Below are positions 20,501-28,463 of a stretch of 36,372 bases of DNA, piece after piece. Source of the DNA: a virus; IMG/VR virus record IMGVR_UViG_3300042558_000393, positions 1 through 36,372 of that record. The stretch is one strand, 5' to 3'. A program made the position numbers and the translations under genes. The notes beneath the pieces were generated by a model. It did no database searches. It was not told the DNA's origin and saw only the letters and a list, made by a program, of their open reading frames with translations. Within the stretch, counting starts at the first letter, position 1; each line of letters opens with the position of its first letter.

Positions 20501-22638
20501 GCATTGCGAATACCAGCAAGTCTTTCTTCTGGGGTTCCAACTTGTTTGGCCTGCTTTAGCAACTCATCAAGTTGTTTGCCAACTTGACCAGTTTCTGCAG
20601 CCATTGAATCCAGGTGCAACTTTACTGCTCCCAATGCATTTCTTCCAGCCAAAGCCATTTCAGCATGTGCCTCAGTTACTGCACCCTCAAGCATCTTGGC
20701 GTGGTCAGCAATTGACCTAATCCATTCCTTTGTGACCGAACCCATTGCAACAGACTCAGAAAGCATTCCACCCTCTTTGGCAATACGCATAAACTCCGCA
20801 GTTCCATACTGCGAAGAAAAGTGCTCACCATACTTCTGCATAATCTTGTTGATGTCTGTTTCAAAGAACTGTCCCTTAAAACCACGATTCGATTCACGTG
20901 CTATCTTGTTCAGTGTGTCAAGACCACCGAGCACATCTTCTTCGGTCAATGTCTTTCCAAAAAACTCTGCACCCTTGACAAGATTTCGTGACTGAAACGA
21001 TGCAGTCGGGTCTGTCATGTTTACCTTGAGATACTTCAAGATGTCTTCGGCTCTTGCGGATGACATGCTGTTAATCCAATCACGTGCCTCGTCTGTCATA
21101 AGGTGAGGCAGGTAGTCTTTGATACCCTTCATTTGGAAGTTTGGGTCTACTAGTTGATACTTGGATTCAATGTCAACCCGCCAACCCTCGAATGCTGCAC
21201 GAAGTTTGTCGTATGCAGTTCTTTCGGTTGGGGATAACTGGCGTGGCCAGTTCAAAGCACCATTGGGCTTGAACTCTGGAGTATCCAAAAACTTGTAGAA
21301 GTCTGCACCAACAGCCTTAACATCTGGTTCTTCAAGCAATGGTGCAACAATCTTTGCGTAACTATCAAGCATCTGTGCCTGTAGACTTCGTGCTGCCTGG
21401 TCTGCACCCTCAAGACGAACAGCCCACCGAGCAATCTGTGGGTCCATCTTCTGCAATCTTCCATCAATGTACATCTTGCCAGTTGCAAGACCACGACGAA
21501 GTTCAGTCATGTTCCTAGATGCCGATGTTCCCTTGGGCATAAAGTTTTCTGCAAGCCATTCCAAGGGACGGCTACCCATGATGCCGACACGAGAGGAAAC
21601 TAAACCAGTCTGAATTGCTTCAGCAACTGGACCAGTAAATGGAATCCTCTTTTGTGTGCCTGCAATATACAAACCAGTTTTCTTGAGACCAATCTTTGCT
21701 GCAAGTTCCTGACCCTCAACAGTGCTATCAAGAGCAACTCTTCCTCGTTTTGCAACATCTTGCACAAGTTCTGGTGATGCACCAAGTTTGTCGGCAAGGC
21801 CGGCAAGATTGGTGCGAGAGGTACGACCAGTAATTCTTTTGCCGATTAAAGCCCTAAGTTTCCTTCCCTCTTGAGCACTTGCTACACGTGTTGCTTCTGC
21901 AGCAACTTCTTTTGCTACTGCTCGTTCTATGTATGCTGGACCAAGAGCAGCAAGTTCCTCTGCTGTTTCAACAACAGCCTTACTTGCAATACCCTTAGCC
22001 GTAGCACCAACCTTTAGGGCAGCGGTTGCTGGTATCGAGGTACCAAGTGTTAACCAGTTGATTGGGTCAAGAACCAAGTCACCGAACAAACCAACAGCCC
22101 TACCCCAGTTTCCCTTCATCGGGAATGCTGTACCAAATCCGTAGGTTACATCTTTGGTTTGATTGAACCAATCACCCAAAGATGCTTTCGTGTTCTTATC
22201 GGTGTCAAGAATATCTGCCACCTCACGAACACCAGAAATTACCGCACGACGACCAGTGTCAAGAACCATCAACGGTGCAAGTGCAACCTTAGCAACTGGG
22301 TTGTTGAGTATGTTCCCAAGAACTCCAAGCGCACCAGATGGTTCACTCTTGCCAGCAGCAGCACTATTGATTTGGTCCGTAAGTTTTGGATAGTTTACTG
22401 ACTGCTGTGTTGCGTAGTTAGTAAGTTGGTTTGACTTCATGCGTACAGCGGGTGAGCCACCAACCTGTGGCGCACCAGCGACAGTGGATGTAAGGGTGGG
22501 GAATTTAGAAGCAGCAGCAGGTGGCGTAGCCGTTCGACCAGTCGGAGCAACGCTCGGCATCTGACTTGGAGCAGAGCGTGTATAGGACTGCTGTGTCAGC
22601 CCCTGAAGTGCATTAAGTAAATCTTGTTGTGTGGCCAT
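14503..22638 (-). CDS. Giant internal virion protein (2711 aa), putative DNA-ejection protein
   Basis: About 22% of the window. A disordered Ser/Pro/Ala-rich N-terminus leads to a segment with hydrophobic Gly/Ala helices (~110-230: VAKVALAPLMVLDTGRRAV; GLFGDLVLDPINWLTLG). Most of the rest is long charged helices (~350-2150), likely coiled coil. A distinct C-terminal ~450 residues includes LTPGFHIRNGMSNTFMLFAAG and IVPFWMWTSRNLPMQLGNMW, which look membrane-active. Podoviruses place such giants last among the ejection proteins (compare T7 gp16). No lysozyme, RNA polymerase or protease motif was found by eye. The TAATG overlap with the preceding gene shows coordinated expression. Confidence 0.72.
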   Translation of the reverse strand: MATQQDLLNALQGLTQQSYTRSAPSQMPSVAPTGRTATPPAAASKFPTLTSTVAGAPQVGGSPAVRMKSNQLTNYATQQSVNYPKLTDQINSAAAGKSEPSGALGVLGNILNNPVAKVALAPLMVLDTGRRAVISGVREVADILDTDKNTKASLGDWFNQTKDVTYGFGTAFPMKGNWGRAVGLFGDLVLDPINWLTLGTSIPATAALKVGATAKGIASKAVVETAEELAALGPAYIERAVAKEVAAEATRVASAQEGRKLRALIGKRITGRTSRTNLAGLADKLGASPELVQDVAKRGRVALDSTVEGQELAAKIGLKKTGLYIAGTQKRIPFTGPVAEAIQTGLVSSRVGIMGSRPLEWLAENFMPKGTSASRNMTELRRGLATGKMYIDGRLQKMDPQIARWAVRLEGADQAARSLQAQMLDSYAKIVAPLLEEPDVKAVGADFYKFLDTPEFKPNGALNWPRQLSPTERTAYDKLRAAFEGWRVDIESKYQLVDPNFQMKGIKDYLPHLMTDEARDWINSMSSARAEDILKYLKVNMTDPTASFQSRNLVKGAEFFGKTLTEEDVLGGLDTLNKIARESNRGFKGQFFETDINKIMQKYGEHFSSQYGTAEFMRIAKEGGMLSESVAMGSVTKEWIRSIADHAKMLEGAVTEAHAEMALAGRNALGAVKLHLDSMAAETGQVGKQLDELLKQAKQVGTPEERLAGIRNAKELMLKAFNDRAKAWNAFKDSLDGQTHVIDVLNKSIQNSQDTYDELMKAVDDLVNNYSERYSRMGVGLTDAPGQAQVVVGTGGELIASGDEVAEVIGRMLTPEEKTTIKLLTEKTKNKTITPDETLILNSLSNKVDAKLTTVDELIKTLDRKMEAAAAALKDSQDQWNKVMQLHNFMDNIIAGKIDITSIDGSDVYDEILDAISYDGKRAKRLPAMNALNIRKVWGAKELKDIPLELKQLKSILDPDGLVSAEMLSRIKISDIRKRLAKPAVTPTDLRELREAGIWLVVRDVLSDSELAGQLVKGFQEASTTGATQTRFSNLVELLRQADATEKYIFGEIGDSGTIAYNRSVQKLANLESQLEQLDEISTTFEIDGQIGYFGDMDEKKLAKLNEGRKLVEKRITSEKKLQERLSSRLNRHDMSAPQTAVTLNGVRDVMADLSSGISEYYLHRETVHNFKRLMQTLDLFGVAPTENMYNAILSAVAKPELDAALDFMNESKSLKELFSDMYSKINSFGLRTRKYSDLTPAQLTQIEKNLIDKIGGVPTNQQLRAEFVEQLKIDDISRSNIMMEEIAKILRAQPPTKGRTTKELEKLLEQKRLLQEHFPEIEAVWLESRTGNINQLFYKHPDALSLESAVIQELQKVGIYKDFGRPTTRRARVTTFTDEGIEEYVPKTSESADYQYQKLRGHIEKSINELMEKTNNSDIAKDLKNRYDEIIKQMQVDRKLASDAAKKVVGTKNQRQLRKRLSALASSQDGEYGYVGMLKRTFRGSEKAMTDFWGSILGGEVYDFSATRGARQYRTVLESDSFFGRLDARINSRINGLTTLVDEPNLPTEVLLDGKVGNFVDGKYVPGAWLLRTELRGPAAMANALEEHADDLLRVIGEGKDYNSELRATERKLKRATERAAKPVEEPQKVAKEAAKNIVIQQQLDDVASTPQYIRALKRESEHRFALQLARLDEESAVALGFTRAEWNSLWDDPLRPTNIASIRSQRNAYLGQRKRLLQQRGSFARTGKSTVGFDDKLQKIDDTILAVEEQILQHDSRTSALNKFAKLHDSFDDIDFQESIGLKPKKTTRAPINDSYGPDMRQIGSTVERQPYTSDEAIREFVNQRTKYNQPLMVYTKVSDTRIRRNFLSESWSSSEELQLLDEYKKLESKLDTRMHDAWIANRQGVLDHQEFLRAEISRLRGTILANDTKVSRLQEQVLAELGTTTAVPKTKYGKGLADEAKGVAKELREIDAKGLKDARVRLKNRLKSDIGREPTKEELADLFEMFDDSVRAEYVRIDKSTVEAGGTQRQLEMKAEQRAIDAWKADRTGAAKGVIGDKTINRRAFIPDTKTEETMKLLNNLRFDLIVEQGRQNDVLELLSQMSAGRKELLAEKMKQMQQLQKAMEVKERMLLPTNKANQKAVKSSESFAQASKAHQKAKEAYDAAVTFAEHGPKQIEETKKTLADIQKMAKDTRYWTSSKSSGRIKAGSDDWIAEVDQHIDDSSYMIQQISGESIPQPIRTIIGTYVDARNNYMMKSSEMTAFQQEAAFAAGLKNMEFTGSTLPLSLVGKVPPEQFNIVKTFDDGFVQLSKFFPDIGVRKEIAEIFQNVHRLNEPQMVRELSKFMGKYTKFFKAYATLTPGFHIRNGMSNTFMLFAAGAELKYLNEGLSMSRSWLEASKAGKTIEQWIASDAVPAAMKQKARDAIDAFFGAGGGLSNDFFDRGLAPKGTKKSKEFGKWIENHSRFMLAWDGVSQGLDANSASARVRKYLIDYTDVSTADQYMRQIVPFWMWTSRNLPMQLGNMWLNPKAYAIYNNIKRNISADEEGDVIPQWMTEIGAFKLPFGNNVYATADFGFNRVGQQIQELSDPTRFLANVNPLLRVPVELMGGRQLYSNRQFSDKPVEVEGGAGALLQPFLAAAGYGESRDGKNFVDDKAFYALRNLIPFLGTAERLTPSIDTYQQRGYVNPLLGFLGVPGRQVKEQEMLSELKRRNANINKIVSKEKALQGE

Positions 22639-23822
22639 TACTTGCCCATGGATGTGTTCAATACGATTCTATTAAGTAACGCTTGATTGAACGGTGTTTC
22701 TCCTCTTGCTGCCAAACCTTCCTGAACTCTCTTCGTAAGCAATTCTTTAATTTTTTGTTGTTGCAATACTGGGTCACGAAGATTGTCTACACCAAGGTCA
22801 GTTACTGCACCTCCAGTGTTACCAACTTTCAAGTTGGTTGCTGGAGCACCAGCAAGTTCCATCTCGTAGTTCATTTTTGCTTTATTGCCTTTTTCTTTTT
22901 GACTAGACATTTTGGTCATTGAAAGTGGAGAGGCAATTTTGAGTCCACTCATATCTTCAAGTTCTGCAAGTTTCCTTCTGTACGTTTCGTCATTAAAGAA
23001 AACACTTTTACCAGAATCAGATGTAGCCTGTGCATCAAGCACGGGCTTACCCTTAGCATATTGATTAAGTTGATTTGCAAGTGTCTTGTAACCCTGAATA
23101 TCTGTTGTGGTTTTTGCTTTAGGAAACAAAGACTTATCAACTTTGCCAGAGGCAAAGTCTGTGTAGCCAAATCCCTTTCCTTTTGCAAGGTCTTCCAAAG
23201 AAAGACTACGCCTATAAGGTTCTGAACCCTTTTGGGGCATGTACTTATCCCTGATTGCTTTCGTGCGAGCATCAACACCCTGTTTTGCTACAGCCTCTTG
23301 TGCGTCTAAACCTGCGTACACATCTGGGAACAACTGTTGTGGGTCAAACTGTTCGTTCGGGTCTGGAAGACCATACTTCTCATAGATTGTCTCTTTGTTC
23401 GCAATCTTATAACGCTCTTGGTCAACAGATTTCTTTTCGGAGTACAAGTCATCAACCAAACCGTCATACATGCTGAGGTCTTCTGGGGTCGACAACTTGA
23501 TATTGCCAGTTTCGTAAACACCCCTGCGGATTGCTTCTTTGATTTTCAAGGCTGGAGTACCAGACTCAATGTCAGCCAATATTCCCTGAAGGATGGGGTC
23601 ATCGCTACCCCTGACCGCATTGGTCTGTGGGGCGTAGATACGCTGGATTTCCTCATCGGAAATCTCAGATGGAGGTGTGTACGAATTGGACATCAGACCC
23701 ATTAACTCGTTGAAGATATTGGACATATCCCCAGAATTGGCCCCTCCCTTGCGGTTCATGTACTGAGCCAAAATAGGCAGCATTGTCATGAAATTAGGGT
23801 TAACTGGTTGCTGTGGTGCCAT
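22638..23822 (-). CDS. Putative internal virion protein (394 aa)
   Basis: ATG 23822 with AAAGGC upstream; the stop TAA overlaps the giant gene's ATG. The N-terminus MAPQQPVNPNFMTMLPILAQYMNRKGG is followed by polar helices with many Lys, Gln and Asp (EISDEEIQRIYAPQTNAV; YSEKKSVDQERYKIANKETIYEKYGLPDPNEQFDPQQLFPDVYAGLDAQEAV). No catalytic motif is visible. Its place between a Gln/Gly-rich protein and the 2711-residue protein suggests a core/ejection protein like T7 gp14-15 or P22 gp7/gp20. Function is by position only. Confidence 0.68.
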   Translation of the reverse strand: MAPQQPVNPNFMTMLPILAQYMNRKGGANSGDMSNIFNELMGLMSNSYTPPSEISDEEIQRIYAPQTNAVRGSDDPILQGILADIESGTPALKIKEAIRRGVYETGNIKLSTPEDLSMYDGLVDDLYSEKKSVDQERYKIANKETIYEKYGLPDPNEQFDPQQLFPDVYAGLDAQEAVAKQGVDARTKAIRDKYMPQKGSEPYRRSLSLEDLAKGKGFGYTDFASGKVDKSLFPKAKTTTDIQGYKTLANQLNQYAKGKPVLDAQATSDSGKSVFFNDETYRRKLAELEDMSGLKIASPLSMTKMSSQKEKGNKAKMNYEMELAGAPATNLKVGNTGGAVTDLGVDNLRDPVLQQQKIKELLTKRVQEGLAARGETPFNQALLNRIVLNTSMGK

Positions 23823-23839
23823 ACTCTATATGCCTTTCG

Positions 23840-25051
23840 TTACCCGAAGATGTTTCCGAAATTCATCCCACCGAGTTCTGCCTGGAGTTGTGCCAGTACA
23901 TCTGGAGAGACCAGAGAGCCACCGCCTGCTGGAGCCTGTGGTGCGGCAGGTGGGTTTGGATTACCACCAGCAGCAATAATTTGATTTATCAAATCTTGCT
24001 GTCTGTTGCCTGCTGCAGACTCTTGCTCAAACCTTGCTTGGGCAATCTGCTGCTGTAGAGCAGCCATTGCCTGCTGTTGCTGGTTGGCTGCTTGAGACTG
24101 ATAAGCAGCACGTTGCTGACCTAGACCAACATTGCCCATGTTCCGTGCCATCAACATTTCGGCAAGTCGTGACTTGTCGGACTGCTGTGAGGCACCACTC
24201 AAGAGTTTTACAAAATCATTGTATGCATTGGAACCCTGGTTAGCAGATTGCTGTTCTGCAGCAACCTGCGCCTGAACATCTGGACTTGATGCACCATACG
24301 CCTGCAAGAACTGTTCCATTGGATTTGTTACGTTCACAGTCGATGCAGTTAAATTGGCGTATGGGTTGTTTGGGTTGTCACGAAGATATTGGTCTGCAGC
24401 GTCGTAACCTTTGGTTAGTAAACCAGTTGCTGCGTCATAACCCTGTCCAATATTACCAACAGAGGTATCGTAAATATTACCAATGTTCTTTTCACCAGTC
24501 GTTTCCATTCCTGTAATAAGTTTTAACAACGCATCAATGTTCCCACGGTATCCACCAGTGTTTAACTGATTCTGCATTTGTTGAAGTGCTTGTTGTTGTT
24601 TCGCCAAAGCAGCAGCGTCTTGTTCTTTGTCGTAGTTGAACTTATCACGGTCAAGTTGTGCACCGAGCAATGCTGCTTTTTGCGCTGCGGTCATACCACC
24701 ACCACCGCTTCCACCGGAACTACCAAGAAGTCCGAGTGATTGTTGAAAGGGTGTTGGCATTCCAAGTACTCCACCAACTCCACCTGCAGCACCAGCACCG
24801 CCTGCACCCAATCGAGCCTCTACTGCTGCTTCTATTTCTGCGTCACGCATTGCTTTGGTTCTATATGTTGTCGGAGCAACAGTCGGACTTAGACCGATTC
24901 TGTTCAAAGCAGGTTCACGGCTCATAGCGGTCATGGCACCGCCAACGGGTGGTTTTGGTGCGGTAGCAACAACTTGTCCTGCTGGTTTGCGATTAAGCAA
25001 CGGCTCGTATGTACGAACCTTGCCCTTACCCATTGTGTTCGGATTAACCAT
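23840..25051 (-). CDS. Putative internal virion protein, Gln/Ala/Gly-rich (403 aa)
   Basis: ATG 25051 overlaps the previous stop (TAATG). The composition is striking: poly-Gly/Ala turns (GAGGAGAAGGVGGVLG; GSSGGSGGGG), long Gln-rich helices (AALAKQQQALQQMQNQLN; RQQDLINQ) and tandem GNIYDTSVGNIGQGYDAATGLLTKGYDAADQYL segments. This resembles phage internal or ejection proteins in low-complexity style. There is no enzyme motif. A 17-base gap separates it from the 394-residue gene downstream. Confidence 0.68.
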   Translation of the reverse strand: MVNPNTMGKGKVRTYEPLLNRKPAGQVVATAPKPPVGGAMTAMSREPALNRIGLSPTVAPTTYRTKAMRDAEIEAAVEARLGAGGAGAAGGVGGVLGMPTPFQQSLGLLGSSGGSGGGGMTAAQKAALLGAQLDRDKFNYDKEQDAAALAKQQQALQQMQNQLNTGGYRGNIDALLKLITGMETTGEKNIGNIYDTSVGNIGQGYDAATGLLTKGYDAADQYLRDNPNNPYANLTASTVNVTNPMEQFLQAYGASSPDVQAQVAAEQQSANQGSNAYNDFVKLLSGASQQSDKSRLAEMLMARNMGNVGLGQQRAAYQSQAANQQQQAMAALQQQIAQARFEQESAAGNRQQDLINQIIAAGGNPNPPAAPQAPAGGGSLVSPDVLAQLQAELGGMNFGNIFG

Positions 25052-25482
25052 TAGTAACCACTCCTTAGTCTCAATAATTCTGCTGCAGTTTGTTCTATCT
25101 CCCTAGCCTTCTCTGCTTCAAGGTCAGCCAAACTACCCCTGTAGCCAGCACCCAGTTGTGCCATTCCCAAACCGTACTGTTGGTCACTCTGTGCCATGTC
25201 CTGCCGTGCACGAGATTCAGACTTTATTCTATTCTTTGCAAACTCCTGCATCGCTTTATTAAATGCACCAGAACGAACATTTGGAGTAAGAAGACCACGT
25301 TCACCATAACCAGCAACAACCCTTGGAGCAGCCTTTTTGTATTCTTCTTGCAAATCTGCAAAGTTTCTAGCCTGTCCCTGTTTCGATATAAAGTTGCCGT
25401 ATGTATTAGCAGCACCAGTTGCAGCGTAGTTCTCCATAAGACCACGGCGTCGTGCTTCAAACAAACTTGGGTCGTAAGCCAT
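25051..25482 (-). CDS. Putative internal virion protein (143 aa)
   Basis: ATG 25482 overlaps the preceding TAA. The protein is helical with Arg/Ala/Gln bias (FEARRRGLMENYAATGAANTYGNFISKQGQARNFADLQEEYKKAAPRVV...QMAQLGAGYRGSLADLEAEKAREIEQTAAELLRL). The C-terminal helix is a probable coiled coil. The size and position recall T7 gp14-type core proteins. No named family was recognised. Confidence 0.65.
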   Translation of the reverse strand: MAYDPSLFEARRRGLMENYAATGAANTYGNFISKQGQARNFADLQEEYKKAAPRVVAGYGERGLLTPNVRSGAFNKAMQEFAKNRIKSESRARQDMAQSDQQYGLGMAQLGAGYRGSLADLEAEKAREIEQTAAELLRLRSGY

Positions 25483-25658
25483 TATCTATCGTTCCTTTGC
25501 CTTGTGTACGCACTATTTTGTGGACGACTCTTTAGAGTCTCCACCTCTTTCTTAATATCCTCAATTGCTTCAACCAACGACAAAGTAATCTGACGGATAG
25601 CCGTAGCATCGACAGAAGACAGTGCAGTGATTGCAGGAATGTGAAGTGCTTCTTTCAT
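25482..25658 (-). CDS. Hypothetical small helical protein (58 aa)
   Basis: ATG 25658 overlaps the upstream gene's TGA (ATGA), and its TAA overlaps the downstream ATG (TAATG), so it fits the operon without a gap. It starts MKEALHIPAITALSSVDATAIRQ and continues with a long helix (LSLVEAIEDIKKEVETLKSR) ending in a basic tail. A short trimeric coiled coil is possible. Pro-less helices of this kind recall chaperone or needle-like small virion proteins, but no family was recognised. Confidence 0.62.
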   Translation of the reverse strand: MKEALHIPAITALSSVDATAIRQITLSLVEAIEDIKKEVETLKSRPQNSAYTRQRNDR

Positions 25659-25936
25659 CCAAATACCTGAACCGAAAGAATAACTTGGTCATCTTGTGAA
25701 ATACCATTAGAAACAGTTGTGCTATCTAATTTTGCATAAGTAACAGAACCGTCAGCAATCTTGGTTGTTGTTACGGCATTGGTAGCAAGTTTTACTGCAG
25801 TAATTGCCGATGAATCAATGTTTGTTCCATCAGACAAACCATTGACATAGTTTTCAACGTCGTTAAAGTTTGCGTTTACTTCAGCGGCCTCAGCAATAGT
25901 TCCGTTAGTAAAAGTATGTGTAATTGTGATAGCCAT
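25655..25936 (-). CDS. Short tail-fibre-like protein (93 aa)
   Basis: ATG 25936 overlaps the nozzle gene's stop (TAATG). MAITITHTFTNGTIAEAAEVNANFNDVENYVNGLSDGTNIDSSAITAVKLATNAVTTTKIADGSVTYAKLDSTTVSNG reads like the repeated I.A..AVTT.KIADGSVT.AKL triangular neck motif of trimeric phage fibres. At 93 residues it is only a neck or adaptor, not a receptor-binding domain, so the receptor-binding function must lie elsewhere or be supplied by another protein. Confidence 0.7.
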   Translation of the reverse strand: MAITITHTFTNGTIAEAAEVNANFNDVENYVNGLSDGTNIDSSAITAVKLATNAVTTTKIADGSVTYAKLDSTTVSNGISQDDQVILSVQVFG

Positions 25937-27549
25937 TATCCAGTAACCTTTCGTGTATTAAATTTGTAAGCAATGCTGTCAATCCCCCAAAACAAACCAG
26001 TAGGACCAGTAAACAACAACTGAACAGCACGTGCTAAACCAAGATTTGAACCCCGCACAACCTGCGCACCTGCGGCCTGAAGACCCCATTTTCCAACACC
26101 CCAGTAGCCTTCACCCCAAAGCATTCCTGATGCTGATGCTTCTAGCGAAATATTGAAAGACTTTCTTTCGTTGCCCAAAGCCTCTTCAAAGTTGTGAAAT
26201 ACTTTGACATTTATTTGTCGTGCTGTATCTGTTTGTTTAACAACAAAGTCTGGTCTACGCCACATTTTCTTCATTGAATAAGAACGACCATCAACCCAAC
26301 CTGTTCGATAATATGATTCAAAGTTTGATTCAGTACCACCAAGTAAATCCTTTTCTTCATCATAAACATCTATCTCAACAACACGAGGAATGTTCGGATG
26401 AATCATGAACGGCTTGGATTCACCAGAAGCATTAGTCCAATCGGTTCCACCGATTAGACCATAACCGTCTGCAGTCTTGTGGGCAACATAAGTTCCATTG
26501 TTGATTGTTGGGTCGTACACAAAAGAGATGGCTGTATAATCAACTGATGTTATTTTAGAAAATGGCATTGAAAGCCAAACACGGTCATTAACATACGAAA
26601 CACTTATCTTGTCATCTGCTGTTGAGTTTATGTAACCATCTGGGTACATTGACTTTAAGTTTGTAAAAATATCAATTACTTGTGTTCCGTTATAGAAATA
26701 CAATCCTTGTGGATGAGAAAAGAAGTAAACACCGTTTGGTGCAACAGCAACGTGCTCATGTTCTAATGCACCAAGTTGTGGTGACAATTGAACAACTCTA
26801 AAGTCTGTCGAGTCGTATCCATACACAACAAACATTGCTGTTTGTTTGAATACAACAAGTTGACCGCTAACTACAGCAAGGGCGGTAATTCCTTCTCCAC
26901 CACCCTCGAAGTCAATATAATCATCTTGGTCCCAGTTGTCTGGGATTGATTCAAGTGACCAACGAACACGATTAGGATGTGCCACACCAGCCTCTGTTGT
27001 GTTCGCAACAAACATCTTGTTCGCATGAACAATAATGTGTTCAGCCGTTGGCATCTTATGTTCCGATGAAGTTGGTGAAGTCTGCCACGCATGGGGAGAC
27101 GAACCAGAAGCAGTCAAAGCAGTAGCGTATGTATCCGTAGTAACCCAAGAATAACCACCACTACCTGCGGTACCAGTTGTTAGATACAAAGTCTTACCCC
27201 ATGCAGCCATGCACGAACCATGGGTTTGTGCTGCAGTTACATCATTACCAGATGAGTACTGCAGAGTAGTGAAGTTTCCACCAGTTGACTTGTACACCTT
27301 TGTGTGGTTCGCCAACATCAAGTGCGGTGTAGCACCAGGAAACGCATACAGTTTGTGTGGGTTCCATGTTCCAGTAATTGCTGTTGAGTTTATCTCACGA
27401 ATTCCACCACGAGTAAACAATCCACCACGTGGGTCAACCTCGACATTTAACATGTCGGGTGACTCATTGCGCTTCAACTGGAATTGGTCAGCCCGAAGGT
27501 TTAGACCACCAGTGAAGTCGTCGTAGCGTTCAACAGATACAGCACTCAT
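25936..27549 (-). CDS. Tail nozzle/stabilisation protein (P22 gp10- or T7 gp12-like)
   Basis: 537 residues; ATG 27549 overlaps the adaptor gene's TGA. The N-terminus FTGGLNLRADQFQLKRNESPDMLNVEVDPRGGLFTRGGIREI is the conserved opening of podovirus nozzle proteins. The rest is beta-rich with repeated blades (LYAFPGATPHLMLANHTKVYKS; GKTLYLTTGTAGSGGYSWV; NKMFVANTTEAG; GVYFFSHPQGLYFYNGTQVID), consistent with a beta-propeller. It would extend the portal-adaptor channel and hold fibres. The position directly after the adaptor matches the usual gp11-gp12 order. Confidence 0.78.
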   Translation of the reverse strand: MSAVSVERYDDFTGGLNLRADQFQLKRNESPDMLNVEVDPRGGLFTRGGIREINSTAITGTWNPHKLYAFPGATPHLMLANHTKVYKSTGGNFTTLQYSSGNDVTAAQTHGSCMAAWGKTLYLTTGTAGSGGYSWVTTDTYATALTASGSSPHAWQTSPTSSEHKMPTAEHIIVHANKMFVANTTEAGVAHPNRVRWSLESIPDNWDQDDYIDFEGGGEGITALAVVSGQLVVFKQTAMFVVYGYDSTDFRVVQLSPQLGALEHEHVAVAPNGVYFFSHPQGLYFYNGTQVIDIFTNLKSMYPDGYINSTADDKISVSYVNDRVWLSMPFSKITSVDYTAISFVYDPTINNGTYVAHKTADGYGLIGGTDWTNASGESKPFMIHPNIPRVVEIDVYDEEKDLLGGTESNFESYYRTGWVDGRSYSMKKMWRRPDFVVKQTDTARQINVKVFHNFEEALGNERKSFNISLEASASGMLWGEGYWGVGKWGLQAAGAQVVRGSNLGLARAVQLLFTGPTGLFWGIDSIAYKFNTRKVTG

Positions 27550-28241
27550 TGTCCAAGTGTCGCCCCAAGCGTCTGCAACCAGCGACGCATAGTTGGATAC
27601 TGTCGACCAGCAGACATAATAACCGGCTGTGCACTTGATGCTTTCATCAGGTCACGGCGAGCAAGTCCAACACCTTCTTCAAACGAACGCATGTACATAG
27701 CGGACAAATCAGAGTCTTCCTGACGCTGGTAAACCCGTGCAATCACAAAGTAAGGAAGCAGGGCATGGAACCACTCGTCAAGGTCAATTGCTTCGCTTGT
27801 GTTCGTTAGCCATGTATATACAGGGTTACGATAAGCACGAACAGTGATTGGGTAAATTGCATCAGGCTTGGCCCACAACTGCAACTTCTTATCCCAGAAA
27901 GAAAAGAAGTACGGTCGGCTGGGAACATCTGTGTTCCCAAGCCAAATCTCTTCAGCATTGTCATACGGAATCAAAGTTAACCGAGCACCCGAGGTGCTCG
28001 TATCAACAACAGAAATTATTTCTCGAATATCACCGATGGTAGAAATGGTGTATTCACGCTGGTTAGCGACCGTGTTGAATGTGTATGTCTCTTGTAGATA
28101 CGGCCACCTGCGCTCAAGTGAGTAGATGCGCTGAAAGCCTTCACGAGCGAACTGGTCAACAATGCTGTCTGGAAGGTCGGTTTCGTCTAGGTCAACCATG
28201 TTCCTGACTTGTGTACGGAGTTGTGTAAGGGTAATGCTCAT
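27546..28241 (-). CDS. Head-tail adaptor (T7 gp11/P22 gp4-type tail tubular A-like)
   Basis: 231 residues; ATG 28241 overlaps the upstream TGA. MSITLTQLRTQVRNMVDLDETDLPDSIVDQFAREGFQRIYSLERRWPYL is the helical opening of podovirus adaptor proteins, in which a short gp6-like helical bundle is followed by a beta domain (YTFNTVANQREYTISTIGDIREIISVVD) and late helices (EWFHALLPYFVIARVYQRQEDSDLSAMYMRSFEEGV). It would form a ring between portal and nozzle. Neighbour order supports the call. Confidence 0.75.
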   Translation of the reverse strand: MSITLTQLRTQVRNMVDLDETDLPDSIVDQFAREGFQRIYSLERRWPYLQETYTFNTVANQREYTISTIGDIREIISVVDTSTSGARLTLIPYDNAEEIWLGNTDVPSRPYFFSFWDKKLQLWAKPDAIYPITVRAYRNPVYTWLTNTSEAIDLDEWFHALLPYFVIARVYQRQEDSDLSAMYMRSFEEGVGLARRDLMKASSAQPVIMSAGRQYPTMRRWLQTLGATLGQ

Positions 28242-28450
28242 TTAGCCTCGCCTTTAGAACGTAGATGTCCAATACAGAAATCAGTGCCCCGTGCCTTCGG
28301 ACCTTCACAGGTGTCATCGTTGGCTGTACAGCGATTGCGCCCAATATAGGGCGCAGAAGGTGGTGCCAGTTTGGCACCCGCTGTCGGGGCAAGTCGGATA
28401 CCAGCCACGGGCTGTCCGTACATTGAATGTGCTAATTTGGCATTTTTCAT
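28238..28450 (-). CDS. Hypothetical small Cys-containing protein (70 aa)
   Basis: ATG 28450 (MKNAKLAHSMYG...) is chosen; a TTG at 28492 in the same frame would start inside the hairpin at 28464-28491. AAGG lies about ten bases upstream. The N-terminal part is Ala/Pro-rich (GIRLAPTAGAKLAPPSAP). The C-terminal part NRCTANDDTCEGPKARGTDFCIGHLRS has three Cys and a His, a likely zinc site. From memory, similar short proteins occur near structural genes of other environmental phages. Function is unknown. It overlaps the adaptor gene as ATGA. Confidence 0.6.
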   Translation of the reverse strand: MKNAKLAHSMYGQPVAGIRLAPTAGAKLAPPSAPYIGRNRCTANDDTCEGPKARGTDFCIGHLRSKGEAK

Positions 28451-28463
28451 ATACCAATAGCCT

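Noticed and set aside
14503-22638. N4-like virion RNA polymerase in the giant protein
   Set aside because: No T7/N4-type polymerase motifs were seen; the sequence is mainly coiled-coil-like.
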